From NCBI RefSeq assembly GCF_900101045.1, contig NZ_FNFN01000003.1, positions 372,001-436,000 on the forward strand: DNA of 64,000 bases, in the 5' to 3' direction. Under the pieces are notes generated by a model. The model made no database searches and was not told the origin of the DNA. It was given only the letters and a program-made list of their open reading frames with translations. The DNA comes from Nocardioides sp. YR527. GTDB lineage: Bacteria > Actinomycetota > Actinomycetes > Propionibacteriales > Nocardioidaceae. The position numbers were made by a program, and so were the translations under genes. Of this stretch, positions 50,992 through 59,477 are shown in pieces; the first letter of the stretch is position 1, and each line of letters opens with the position of its first letter.

Positions 50992-53456
50992 CCGTCCTCC
51001 GCGAGTACGCCGACGCCCTCGGCCTCCTCGACGCGACCGACCAGCCCTACGACGAGGTCGTCGGGCCCGACGGCACCCTGCGCCCGGCCTGGAAGCCGAT
51101 GGCCGAGACGGCCGTCTCGATCACGCCGGCCACGCTGAGCCGGATCGGCCACGACGTCGAGCGGTTCCTCGCCGACGACGGGGTCACCTATCTGCGCCCC
51201 GGCGCCAAGCCCGAGGCCTGGCGGCTCGACCCGGTGCCGCTCGTCATCGACCCCGCCCAGTGGCGCATCCTCGAGGTCGGCCTGGCCCAGCGTGCCGAGC
51301 TGCTCAACGCGATCCTCGTCGACCTCTACGGCCCGCAACGCCTCCTGGCCGACGGGGTCGTCCCGGCCGCGGTCGTCTTCGGCCACCACGGCTTCCACCG
51401 CGTCGCCGCCCGCGCCAGCAACCACGACCCGCGACCGCTCGTCCTGGCCGCCACCGACCTCGGCCGGACCCCCGACGGTGAGTGGCGGGTGCTCGCCGAC
51501 CGCACCCAGGCGCCGAGCGGGATCGGCTACGCGATGGAGAACCGCCGCGTGATCAGCCGGGTGCTGCCCGAGCTCCACCGCGACGCCGGGCTGCACCGGA
51601 TGGAGCCCTACTTCGCGGCTCTGCGGTCCGCCCTCCTCGAGTCCGCACCCGGCGACCAGGCCGACCCCAGGGTCGTCGTGCTGTCCCCGGGCACCCACTC
51701 CGAAACCGCCTACGACCAGGCATTTCTCGCCTCGACTCTGGGCTTCCCACTGGTCCAGGGAGCCGACCTGACCGTCCGCAACGGCGAGGTCCTGATGCGT
51801 GGCCACGGCGACCGGCTGGAGCGGGTCGACGTCATCCTGCGTCGCGTCGACGCGACCTGGTCCGACCCCCTCGAGCTCCGCGGCGACAGCCAGCTCGGCG
51901 TGGCCGGCCTGATCGAGGCCGTACGCCGCGGCAACGTGCGCGTGGTGAACGGGTTCGGGGCCGGCGTACTCGAGAACCCGGGGCTCGTCCCCTATCTCCC
52001 CGCTGCGTGCGAGGCCCTGCTCGGGGAGCCGTTGCGGCTGGCTTCGCTCAGCACGTGGTGGTGCGGCGACCCCGCCCAGCGCGAGGAGGTCGAGCGGCGC
52101 CTGGCCGCGGGCGACCTGGTGGTGCGGACGCTGGAAGGGACGATCGTCAACGGAACGCCCGAGGAGCTGGGCGCCAGGATCGCGGCCGATCCCTACCGCC
52201 ACGTCGGGCAGGAGAGGATCACCCTCTCCCAGGCCCCGACCTGGGCCGAGGGACGCGGCGCGGTCGGCCGGCCGCTGACGCTGCGTACGTTCTCGCTCCG
52301 CTACGGCTCGGCCTACCGCCCGCTGGTCGGTGGCCTGGCCTCGATCCGGGCCGACGAGACCGGGCTGCCGCCGTGCAGCAAGGACGTCTGGGTGCTCAAG
52401 GAGTCGCCGCAGGACGCCGACCAGGGCCTGGCCGACGTGCTGCCGATGACCCACACGCGCTCGGTCACGGTGCTCGTCCCGCGAGCGCTCGAGGACATGT
52501 ACTGGTCGGGTCGCTACGCGGAGCGCGCCGAGGACCTCATCCGGCTCATCCTGGCCACGCACGTGCTCGCCGAGGACTTCAGGACCAGACCGCGTACGTC
52601 CGGCGGCATCAGCCTCGAGGTGATGCTCAGCGCGCTCGACCGGCTGGGCGGGTACGGCCCGGCGGATGCCGATATCGACGCCGAGTTCCGGTCCCTGCTG
52701 CTGGACGCGGACAGGCCGGGGTCGGCGGCGCAGTCGCTGGCCGCGATGCGCCAGGCCTTCAGCGGCGTACGCGACCAGCTCAGCCCCGACATGTGGCGGA
52801 TCTTCTCCTCGACCGACCGAGCCGCCGAGGAGCTCCGGGTCAACCCGCACTCCCACCAGATCGCCGAGGCGGGTGCCGAGATGCTGCACGGCATCCTGGC
52901 GATGCAGGGGATCGTGGCGAGCATGATCCGCGACGAGGGCTACCACTCGATCCGGCTTGGACGGTTCTTGGAGCGGTCGATGCAGGTCTGCCACCTGCTC
53001 CGCGCGACGACCACGGTGCGGCGGGGACTCGAGGTCGACCGGGCCGTGCTCAACGCGGTCCTCGCCTCCGCCGAGTCCGCGGTCACCCACCGCCGCCGCT
53101 ACCGGGGCTACGTACGCACCGGGGGAGTCCTCGACCTGCTGATCATGGACCGCGACAACCCGCGCTCGCTCGCCTTCTGCCTGCACGAGCTGCGCCTCCA
53201 CCTCACCAAGCTCCCCGGCTCGACGGGCTCGTCCCGCCCCGAGCGGCTCCTCGACGACATCACCGACATGCTCGACCGCACCGAGGTCGCCGGCCTCGTC
53301 GCCATCGGCGGTGTCGGCCGCCCCAACCTGGAGTCCTTCCTCGACCAGGTCCAGGCCCAGCTCGTCCGCCTCGCCGACGCAATCAGCGACGTCCACTTCG
53401 CCACCGGCCCCGCCCCCCAGCCCCTCAACGCCCTCCCGACGCAATCGCTCACTTGA
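50988..53456 (+). CDS. Circularly permuted ATP-grasp (COG2308) fused to alpha-E domain (COG2307)
   Basis: This 822-residue protein fuses two families usually coded by adjacent genes. Residues 1 to about 480 are the ATP-grasp part with YGPQRLLADG, VLSPGTHSETAYDQAFLA, LGFPLVQGADLTVRNGEV, RVDATWSDPLELR and PTWAEGRGAVGRP. Residues from about 500 on are the helical alpha-E part with EDMYWSGRYAERAEDLIRL, MRDEGYHSIRLGRFLERSMQ-type segments and NPRSLAFCLHEL. Such ATP-grasp proteins are predicted amidoligases. GTG start overlaps the upstream transglutaminase stop. Confidence 0.9.
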   Translation: MTVLREYADALGLLDATDQPYDEVVGPDGTLRPAWKPMAETAVSITPATLSRIGHDVERFLADDGVTYLRPGAKPEAWRLDPVPLVIDPAQWRILEVGLAQRAELLNAILVDLYGPQRLLADGVVPAAVVFGHHGFHRVAARASNHDPRPLVLAATDLGRTPDGEWRVLADRTQAPSGIGYAMENRRVISRVLPELHRDAGLHRMEPYFAALRSALLESAPGDQADPRVVVLSPGTHSETAYDQAFLASTLGFPLVQGADLTVRNGEVLMRGHGDRLERVDVILRRVDATWSDPLELRGDSQLGVAGLIEAVRRGNVRVVNGFGAGVLENPGLVPYLPAACEALLGEPLRLASLSTWWCGDPAQREEVERRLAAGDLVVRTLEGTIVNGTPEELGARIAADPYRHVGQERITLSQAPTWAEGRGAVGRPLTLRTFSLRYGSAYRPLVGGLASIRADETGLPPCSKDVWVLKESPQDADQGLADVLPMTHTRSVTVLVPRALEDMYWSGRYAERAEDLIRLILATHVLAEDFRTRPRTSGGISLEVMLSALDRLGGYGPADADIDAEFRSLLLDADRPGSAAQSLAAMRQAFSGVRDQLSPDMWRIFSSTDRAAEELRVNPHSHQIAEAGAEMLHGILAMQGIVASMIRDEGYHSIRLGRFLERSMQVCHLLRATTTVRRGLEVDRAVLNAVLASAESAVTHRRRYRGYVRTGGVLDLLIMDRDNPRSLAFCLHELRLHLTKLPGSTGSSRPERLLDDITDMLDRTEVAGLVAIGGVGRPNLESFLDQVQAQLVRLADAISDVHFATGPAPQPLNALPTQSLT

Positions 53457-53627
53457 ACATAGGTTGGTGGCACGGGCAGTACGTCTGATCGCGAGCACGA
53501 GAAGGTTTCCCGCAATCGGCCGCGCGGTCGACGTGTTGTCTGGGCGGGGAGACGACCTCCCGTCGAAGGCGCTTCGCCAGCACGTCCGGGGGTCGTCGTA
53601 GACGACCTGCCCGACGGCTGGACGTTC
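53457..53627. other. Intergenic gap inside the transglutaminase block
   Basis: The 171 bases hold no clear gene. The last part, from about 53592, is in frame with the next gene and reads VVVDDLPDGWTFVSW, which looks coding, but no start codon precedes it. A decayed 5' end or a rare start such as CTG is possible. Confidence 0.4.
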
Positions 53628-54059
53628 GTGTCGTGGCTCGACAAGGACGGCTGGTACTGCCCTGATGCGGTCTATGAGGTGAAGAACCTACGAGTGGTCT
53701 CCGAGGCTGAGTTCGACGACGCGGTCCGTGCCGTCCGTAGCAGTCCAGACTGGCAAGGGATCGTCCATGATGTTGTGGACGGTCCGGAGCCGTCGCCGTA
53801 CGTCGTCGGCGCCTCGGTCATGTGGATCGGGCCGGTTCTTGGGGACAACGGCTGGGACCTTTGTATCGACGCCTGGACCCTGGCGGTTTTCGGCAATGCG
53901 TCGGGGCCGCCGACTCATGGCCATCGGGGGCGAATCGTCGAGATCTCGCAGAGCGGGGCGCTTCGCGTGCGGTGGATCGACAGGGATGGCGAGTTCGAGG
54001 CACGAGACTTCATCGACCCCGGCGACGTGGCGGTGGTCGGGATAGCATCCGGCGGGTGA
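53628..54059 (+). CDS. Hypothetical protein, possibly lacking its N-terminus
   Basis: From GTG 53628 this codes for 143 residues, MSWLDKDGWYCPDAVYEVKN at the start. It is acidic and Trp-rich with segments VVSEAEFDDAVRAVRSSPDWQG, VGASVMWIGPVLGDNGWDLCI and ALRVRWIDRDGEFEARDFIDPGDVAVV. The last part looks like a small SH3-like barrel of strands. No family recognised. It overlaps the following transglutaminase gene by 4 bases, so it is transcribed with the block, although its codon use is somewhat less GC-rich than its neighbours. Confidence 0.55.
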   Translation: MSWLDKDGWYCPDAVYEVKNLRVVSEAEFDDAVRAVRSSPDWQGIVHDVVDGPEPSPYVVGASVMWIGPVLGDNGWDLCIDAWTLAVFGNASGPPTHGHRGRIVEISQSGALRVRWIDRDGEFEARDFIDPGDVAVVGIASGG

Positions 54060-54955
54060 GATACCGGGTCAGCCACACGACGACGTACTCCTATGACGAG
54101 GATGTCACCAACTCGTTCGGCATCGCCCATGTCACCCCGAAGGAGCTGCCGCACCAGGCGGTGCGGCAGACAGGCGTACGCATCACGCCAACCCCTGCGG
54201 ACCAGTCGAGCGACGTCGACTTCTACGGCAACACGGTGACGTACTTCCAGGTCCTAGAGCCGCACCAGCGGCTCGAGATCACGGCTACCTCCGAGGTCGA
54301 CGTCAGCACCCCGGTCTATGACGAGACGAGCTTCGACCAGCCGTGGGAGCGGTCGCGGCCGCTGGTAGACCCGGGCCTTCCGGGCGCATGGCGGGCGGCC
54401 GACCTGGCGGTGGCCTCGCCGCTCGTGGAGCACACCCAGGAGGCGTACGACTTCGGTGCCGTCTCCTTGACCGAACAGCGACCGATCGTGGAGGCGGCGG
54501 AGGATCTGATGCACCGGATCCATGCCGGGTTCGACTATGACGACACCGCCACGACGGTCACCTCGACGATCCCGGAGATCTTCGAGGCCGAGGGTGGGGT
54601 CTGCCAGGATTTCGCCCATCTCATGTTGGCCTGTTTTCGAGCGCACGGGCTCGCGGCCCGCTATGTTTCCGGCTACCTCGCCACCACCCCTCCGCCGGGG
54701 AAGCCGCGGCTCGTCGGAGCCGATGCCTCCCACGCGTGGGTGGAGGTGTGGATCCCTTACCTGAGCGGCGCGGGGACGGGCCAGTGGCTCGCCCTCGATC
54801 CGACCAACGACACCAGGGCCGACGATCGCTACGTGAGCGTCGCCTGGGGACGTGACTATGCCGATGTGCCTCCTGTGAAGGGGGTCATCTACACCGAAGC
54901 GACCACCTCGACCTTGACCGTCTCTGTCGATGTGGCCCCCGACCAGCAGGAGTGA
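54056..54955 (+). CDS. Transglutaminase-like protein (second of the block)
   Basis: This 299-residue protein has an N-terminal beta domain (MRYRVSHTTTYSYDEDVTNSF), a linker, and the papain-like core with C183 (GGVCQDFAHLM), H226 (DASHAWVEVW) and D248 (LALDPTND). It is the common short form of bacterial transglutaminase-like proteins found with ATP-grasp/alpha-E genes. The activity is more likely amide hydrolysis or transamidation of a peptide than protein cross-linking. GTG start overlaps the small upstream gene. Confidence 0.92.
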   Translation: MRYRVSHTTTYSYDEDVTNSFGIAHVTPKELPHQAVRQTGVRITPTPADQSSDVDFYGNTVTYFQVLEPHQRLEITATSEVDVSTPVYDETSFDQPWERSRPLVDPGLPGAWRAADLAVASPLVEHTQEAYDFGAVSLTEQRPIVEAAEDLMHRIHAGFDYDDTATTVTSTIPEIFEAEGGVCQDFAHLMLACFRAHGLAARYVSGYLATTPPPGKPRLVGADASHAWVEVWIPYLSGAGTGQWLALDPTNDTRADDRYVSVAWGRDYADVPPVKGVIYTEATTSTLTVSVDVAPDQQE

Positions 54956-54962
54956 AGTTACG

Positions 54963-55442
54963 GTGTTGCTCGTGGGACAGCCTCCGCAGCGGGCGAGCAT
55001 CGTCACCCGCGGCAGCCGCTGGCGTCGCGGAGCTCGCATCTCCGGAGTGCTGGTGGTCGCCGCGGCTCTCACCGCGCTCACGCTCTGGCTGCTGGCGCGC
55101 GGCTCGACCCCGGCCGAGGTCACCCGCGAGTTCATGGAGACCACCTCGGTCGCCACCCTCTACGAGCTGGCCTCCGAGGAGGGCGACGAGCTTCTCGACG
55201 GTGGTGGTGCCCGCGCGATGATCGACGCGGCCGAGGGGAAGCGGACCTACGCCGACCCCAATCCGCGCGCGGTGAACCGGGACCTGGCCATCGGCGAGCC
55301 CGAGATATATGGCGACACCGCTCGGGTCACCGTGAGGGTCTCGTACACCGCCGAGGAGGGCTCCGTGCCGGACGAGTCGGTGGTCGTGGTCCTCGTCCGC
55401 GAGGACGGCGAATGGCGCGTCGCGAGCTGGGGCACGGCCTGA
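54963..55442 (+). CDS. Hypothetical membrane-anchored protein
   Basis: From GTG 54963 this 159-residue protein has a basic cytoplasmic N-terminus (VTRGSRWRRGARIS), one membrane helix (GVLVVAAALTALTLWLLA) and an external domain of about 100 residues with TPAEVTREFMETTSVATLYEL and RVTVRVSYTAEEGSVPDESVVVVLV. The domain resembles small NTF2-like lipoprotein domains in its strand order, but this is not certain. It is the fifth gene of the transglutaminase block, 7 bases after the previous stop, AGGAG 11 bases before the start. Confidence 0.65.
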   Translation: MLLVGQPPQRASIVTRGSRWRRGARISGVLVVAAALTALTLWLLARGSTPAEVTREFMETTSVATLYELASEEGDELLDGGGARAMIDAAEGKRTYADPNPRAVNRDLAIGEPEIYGDTARVTVRVSYTAEEGSVPDESVVVVLVREDGEWRVASWGTA

Positions 55443-55461
55443 GACGGCCGATGATGAGGAC

Positions 55462-56475
55462 ATGGAAGCGTTCAGCTGTCGGGAGTGCGGCAACCGCCTC
55501 TATTTCGAGAACTCGGCGTGTGTCTCGTGCGGCACCCGGCTCGCCTACTCCCGCGAGGAGCGCGCGATCGTCCCGGTCTCACCCGAGGGCAGGTACGTCG
55601 ACAGCGACGGCTACCTCTGGTGGGTCTGCGCCAACACGCTCGAGACGGGATGCACCTGGCTGGCCCGCATCGAGGGCGGGATCTGCTTCGCCTGCGAGCT
55701 GACCCGGACCCGGCCCAACGACGCCGCGCCGGAGTTCGTCCAGCAGCAGTACTCCCTCGCCGAGCAGGCGAAACGTCACCTCGTGGTCGAGATCGACAAC
55801 CTCGGTCTGGAGATCCGCACCAAGGCCGAGGACCCTGACGAGGGACTCACCTTCGACCTGCTGGCCAGCGACGGCGTCGCGTCCACCCCCGACGTGGTCA
55901 TCGGTCACGACGGCGGCGTGATCACGATCGACCTGGCCGAGTCCGACGACGCCTACCGCGAGCACGTCCGGGCCACCCTCGACGAGCCCTACCGCACCCT
56001 GCTGGGCCACTTCCGGCACGAGGTCGGCCACTACTACGAGTGGCAGCTGGTCCGAGGGCCCGAGCTGATGGAGCGGTGCACCGAGGTCTTCGGCGACGAG
56101 TCGGTCTCCTATGAGGAGGCGCTGCAGCGCCACTACTCCGAGGGACCGCCCGCGGGCTGGACCGAGGACTACATCTCGACCTACGCCACCATGCACCCCT
56201 TCGAGGACTTCGCCGAGACCTGGGCCCACTACCTGCACATCCGCGACACGCTGGGGTCCGCGGCGGCGTACGGACTCGCCGGCCCGGTGCCCGCCGAGAT
56301 GCCGTTCCGGCGGGTCGTCACCGACATCTGGGTGCCGCTCTCGGCGGCGCTCAACGTGATCAACAGGTCCATGGGCCACGACGACCTGTACCCCTTCGTC
56401 ATCCCGCCGGCGGTCCTGGACAAGCTCGACTTCGTGGCCTCGTTGGTTCAAGATTCAACCCAACCCCTAGGGTGA
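55462..56475 (+). CDS. Zinc-ribbon metallopeptidase of the transglutaminase neighbourhood
   Basis: This 337-residue protein has an N-terminal zinc ribbon region (C6, C9, C20, C23, and a second set C56, C64, C75, C78) and a catalytic HEVGHYYE at residues 186-193 with the zinc ligands H186, H190 and the base E187. A further acidic stretch, FEDFAETWAHYLHIRD, likely supplies the third ligand. This family is often coded next to bacterial transglutaminase and alpha-E genes. It probably trims or activates the peptide or protein made by the block. Target unknown. Confidence 0.85.
   Translation: MEAFSCRECGNRLYFENSACVSCGTRLAYSREERAIVPVSPEGRYVDSDGYLWWVCANTLETGCTWLARIEGGICFACELTRTRPNDAAPEFVQQQYSLAEQAKRHLVVEIDNLGLEIRTKAEDPDEGLTFDLLASDGVASTPDVVIGHDGGVITIDLAESDDAYREHVRATLDEPYRTLLGHFRHEVGHYYEWQLVRGPELMERCTEVFGDESVSYEEALQRHYSEGPPAGWTEDYISTYATMHPFEDFAETWAHYLHIRDTLGSAAAYGLAGPVPAEMPFRRVVTDIWVPLSAALNVINRSMGHDDLYPFVIPPAVLDKLDFVASLVQDSTQPLG
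56468..56473 (+). promoter_or_regulatory. -10 of a leaderless transcript
   Basis: TAGGGT is followed by exactly 7 bases (GACTCCC) and ATG 56481, as for the acyl-CoA dehydrogenase at 32443. Confidence 0.6.
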
Positions 56476-56480
56476 CTCCC

Positions 56481-57455
56481 ATGGGGGAGAAGGCGACCTA
56501 CATCCAGCCCGGCAATGAGTTCAACCGGGACATGAACTACATCCCGGACCGGATCACGCGAGACGCGCGGAGGCCTGAGTTCGGGCCGAGCGACGTGCCG
56601 TTGTGGCCGGTCGAGCCGGGCCGCTACCGGCTGGTCGCGGCCGCCGCCTGCCCGTGGGCCAACCGGGCGATCATCGTCCGCAACCTGCTCGGGCTCCAGG
56701 ACGTCATCTCCCTCGGCCTCGCCGGCCCGACGCACGACGCCCGGTCATGGACCTTCGACCTCGACCCCGGCGGCGTCGACCCGGTGCTCGGCATCGAGCG
56801 ACTGCAGCAGGCCTACTTCGAGCGCTACCCCGACTACCCGCGCGGCATCACGGTGCCGGCGATCGTCGAGGAGGCGTCCGGCAAGGTCGTCACCAACGAC
56901 TTCCCGTGGATCACCCACGACTTCTTCCACGAGTGGACCGACTTCTTCGCCGACGACGCGCCCGACCTGTGGCCGCGCGCGCTGCGCGAGGAGATGGACG
57001 AGGTCGACAAGCGGGTCTTCACCGAGGTCAACAACGGGGTCTACCGGTGTGGCTTCGCCGGTTCCCAGGAGGCGTACGACGCGGCCTATGCCCGTCTCTT
57101 CGCCGCTCTGGACTGGCTCGAGGAGCGGCTCTCGAAGCAGCGATATCTGGTCGGTGACCAGCTCACCGAGTCCGACATCCGGCTGTTCACGACGCTGGCC
57201 CGCTTCGACGCCGTCTACCACGGCCACTTCAAGTGCAACCGGCAGAAGCTCGTCGAGTTCCCCGCCCTGTGGGCCTACGCGCGCGACCTCTACCAGCGGC
57301 CCGGGATCGGCGAGACGCTCGACTTCGACCAGATCAAGCAGCACTACTACGTCGTCCACACCGACCTGAACCCCACGCAGATCGTCCCCGCCGGGCCTGA
57401 TCTCTCCGGCTGGGACGAGCCGCACGGGCGTGAGTCCCTCGGTTCAGACCACTAG
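56481..57455 (+). CDS. Glutathionyl/mycothiolyl-hydroquinone reductase family (Ecm4/YqjG)
   Basis: This 324-residue GST-fold protein has the redox motif AAACPWANR with Cys57 and the family stretch DPVLGIERLQQAYFERYPDYP, and a C-terminal GST domain with QRYLVGDQLTESDIRLFTTLARFDAVYHGHFKCN. Ecm4/YqjG enzymes reduce thiol-conjugated hydroquinones. As actinobacteria use mycothiol instead of glutathione, a mycothiol adduct is the likely substrate. ATG 56481 is chosen from leaderless promoter spacing; the GTG at 56472 lies inside the -10. It may protect against quinones from aromatic catabolism elsewhere in the cell. Confidence 0.9.
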   Translation: MGEKATYIQPGNEFNRDMNYIPDRITRDARRPEFGPSDVPLWPVEPGRYRLVAAAACPWANRAIIVRNLLGLQDVISLGLAGPTHDARSWTFDLDPGGVDPVLGIERLQQAYFERYPDYPRGITVPAIVEEASGKVVTNDFPWITHDFFHEWTDFFADDAPDLWPRALREEMDEVDKRVFTEVNNGVYRCGFAGSQEAYDAAYARLFAALDWLEERLSKQRYLVGDQLTESDIRLFTTLARFDAVYHGHFKCNRQKLVEFPALWAYARDLYQRPGIGETLDFDQIKQHYYVVHTDLNPTQIVPAGPDLSGWDEPHGRESLGSDH

Positions 57456-57480
57456 TCGGTGCGTGGCCGCGTCGAGGTGA

Positions 57481-58575
57481 TCAACCCGCGTTGGGAAGGA
57501 AGATGTGGCCGACGGCGGGGTCCGTCGAGCCGTCGTGGAAGCCGGCGATGACGGTCGGGGCGTCCTCGAGGCCGGTGTGCTCGAGCAGCTTGATCGATGG
57601 CTGCTCCGTACCTCCCACGCGCTCGAGGAAGTCACGCTCGTCGCGGCGATAGCGCTGCATGAACGCGCGCGACTGGCCTTCGGCCTTGTAGGCGTCGAGC
57701 TGGAGGGCTGCGAAGAAGAAGACCGGAGCCGGTCCCACTAGGCTCTTGTCCTCCTCGGGGAATCCGTCGGCTTGGGTCGACCCGATGAGGCAGTCGAAGG
57801 CGAGCCGGTCACCGAAGTGCTCGTGAACTCGGCGGCGCAGGTCACTGTCGCCCGAAAGGTCGACGTAGACGGTCCGTTTGGTCCTGTCGATCGCCGTCAG
57901 ATCGGCGTACTCATGTGCTGTGGCGTAGTGGCCGAGGCCCTTCACGAAGTCGATGTTGCGGGCCGCGGTGAGCGCGATCTTCTCGGCCGGTGAGTCGGCG
58001 AGGCAGTAGGCGGTGCCGTACGCCGTCTTGCTCGAGGCGCTCGAGATCACGAACTGCTCGGCGTCGAAGAAGTCGCGGTCACGGAGGTAGTCGGCAGCGG
58101 TGTAGGAGGTGATGAACAGGGCACGGAAGATGGCGGTGAGGCTGTCCAGGCGTGGGTCGGAGTCCTGGGGTTCGAACTCGTAGAGGTTGTAGACCTGAGG
58201 CGTCCCGGTGCGGTGTTCGGCACCGTCGACGAAGCTGCGGGAGGTGACCGACGTCGGTCGCATCGTCAGCTGGGTCGCGATGGGGAAGTAGCCGAAGACT
58301 CGCGTTCCCACCGGGAGGTCGGACGCCCTCGACTCGACGATCTCGGCGTGCCCCCACGCCGGCATGCAGCCGTACCCAGGCTGCTCCGCCGGAAACAGAT
58401 TCCAATAGCCCAGGGTGTCGCCGTAGACCGCGTAGGTCATGTTGTTCGTCGTGAGGGCGATGCGTTCGATCCGTGCCGACACCTCACCCTCGGCGAGCGG
58501 CGGTCTCGGGATGTCTATCAGGTCAGCCACGCCAAGATCGCTCTTGAGTGACTCCACTCGGGCAATTCGAGTCAT
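57481..58575 (-). CDS. DUF2855 family protein (MDR-like)
   Basis: This 364-residue protein belongs to DUF2855, which resembles medium-chain dehydrogenase/reductases without the zinc sites. It has an N-terminal MDR-like part (LTTNNMTYAVYGDTLGYWNLFP, PVGTRVFGYFPIA) and a central Rossmann-like part (EQFVISSASSKTAYGTAYCLA, RTVYVDLSGDSDLR). No reaction is known. The start at 58575 (MTRIARVES) has a good GGAGATGAGG upstream. A perfect TetR-type palindrome lies 48 bases before it, so it is probably inducible by an unseen TetR regulator. Codons are slightly less GC-rich than usual here. Confidence 0.85.
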   Translation of the reverse strand: MTRIARVESLKSDLGVADLIDIPRPPLAEGEVSARIERIALTTNNMTYAVYGDTLGYWNLFPAEQPGYGCMPAWGHAEIVESRASDLPVGTRVFGYFPIATQLTMRPTSVTSRSFVDGAEHRTGTPQVYNLYEFEPQDSDPRLDSLTAIFRALFITSYTAADYLRDRDFFDAEQFVISSASSKTAYGTAYCLADSPAEKIALTAARNIDFVKGLGHYATAHEYADLTAIDRTKRTVYVDLSGDSDLRRRVHEHFGDRLAFDCLIGSTQADGFPEEDKSLVGPAPVFFFAALQLDAYKAEGQSRAFMQRYRRDERDFLERVGGTEQPSIKLLEHTGLEDAPTVIAGFHDGSTDPAVGHIFLPNAG

Positions 58576-58622
58576 CGGTTCCTCATCTCCTGGAGCTTGG
58601 CCCATCGCGTCCGACAGAACGT

Positions 58623-58640
58623 ACTAAGCGCTTGCTTAGT
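58623..58640. promoter_or_regulatory. TetR-type operator
   Basis: ACTAAGCGCTTGCTTAGT has perfect 7-base arms around GCTT. It lies between the DUF2855 start and the end of the next minus-strand gene, at the expected promoter of DUF2855. Confidence 0.65.
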
Positions 58641-58702
58641 TGTCTACCGACGAGTGAACCGTTGTGTCGCCCGGGAGGCGCTCGACTGACGAAGACCTTC
58701 CT

Positions 58703-59305
58703 TCAGCCGGCGTAGTAGCCGCTGCGCTCTCGCTGCCTCGCGGCGCCGACCGCGCTGAAGTACGCCGAGGACGGCCGCAGCCACAACAGGACCAGGATCG
58801 CGATCACCAGCAGCGGGTCGAGGACGGAGAGCACGACGTTGCCGGCCGACATCGGCATGGTCGCGCCCCCTAGAGCGGCGTTGCCGGCGATATTGCCCAC
58901 GCTCGACAGGCTGCCTGCCAACGAGAGCGCGCCGAGGATGGTGGCGACGATGCGGGCCCAGTTGCGGCCCTTCCCGTTCATGACCGCCATCCAGATCCAC
59001 AGCCCGAGGGCGACCAGCCCGAGGACGGCGCCGCCGATCTGAAGGATCGGGATGAAGATGTCCGCCATCTCCCGCGCGTCGAGGACCGACGGGTCGTACG
59101 TCGGCTGCTTCTCCATCTCCCTCACCATCAGCGTCTTCATCTCGGTGGTGTCCATGGTGAAGAGGAGGATCGTCGCGACGATGTTCAGCAGGCCGCCGAT
59201 CCACATGCCGATGACGGCGTACGTCAGTGTCTTCGGTCGCTCGGTTGGAACCGTGGGCGTAGCGACGGCGGCGGGATAGGGCTGGTAGCCGTAGGGATCG
59301 GACAT
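58703..59305 (-). CDS. Hypothetical four-helix membrane protein
   Basis: This 200-residue protein begins with a Pro/Tyr-rich cytoplasmic tail (SDPYGYQPYPAAVATPTVP) and has four helices: TYAVIGMWIGGLLNIVATILL, FIPILQIGGAVLGLVALGLW, RIVATILGALSLAGSLSS and VVLSVLDPLLVIAILVLLWL. An external acidic loop (DTTEMKTLMVREMEKQPTY) follows helix 1. This layout is frequent in actinobacterial DUF-type membrane proteins. CGGAGG precedes the start at 59305. It is divergent from the keto acid dehydrogenase operon. Confidence 0.75.
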   Translation of the reverse strand: MSDPYGYQPYPAAVATPTVPTERPKTLTYAVIGMWIGGLLNIVATILLFTMDTTEMKTLMVREMEKQPTYDPSVLDAREMADIFIPILQIGGAVLGLVALGLWIWMAVMNGKGRNWARIVATILGALSLAGSLSSVGNIAGNAALGGATMPMSAGNVVLSVLDPLLVIAILVLLWLRPSSAYFSAVGAARQRERSGYYAG

Positions 59306-59477
59306 CTGTGCCTCCGTGGCCAAGTGTGGGGCCGTGACTCTAGCCACGAGCCGTCGTTCCGACCACCACAATTCCGCGCGGCCGAGTACCTTGGTGAGTG
59401 CCACGTGTCGCGGGTCACAAGTCCGTGCGCGGGCGTGTGCCAGCGGTGGCAACCCCACCCCGTGTGAAGGAAGTGTG

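Noticed and set aside
50817-53498. 893-codon open frame on the minus strand
   Set aside because: Antisense shadow of the ATP-grasp/alpha-E gene, whose conserved motifs are all on the plus strand.
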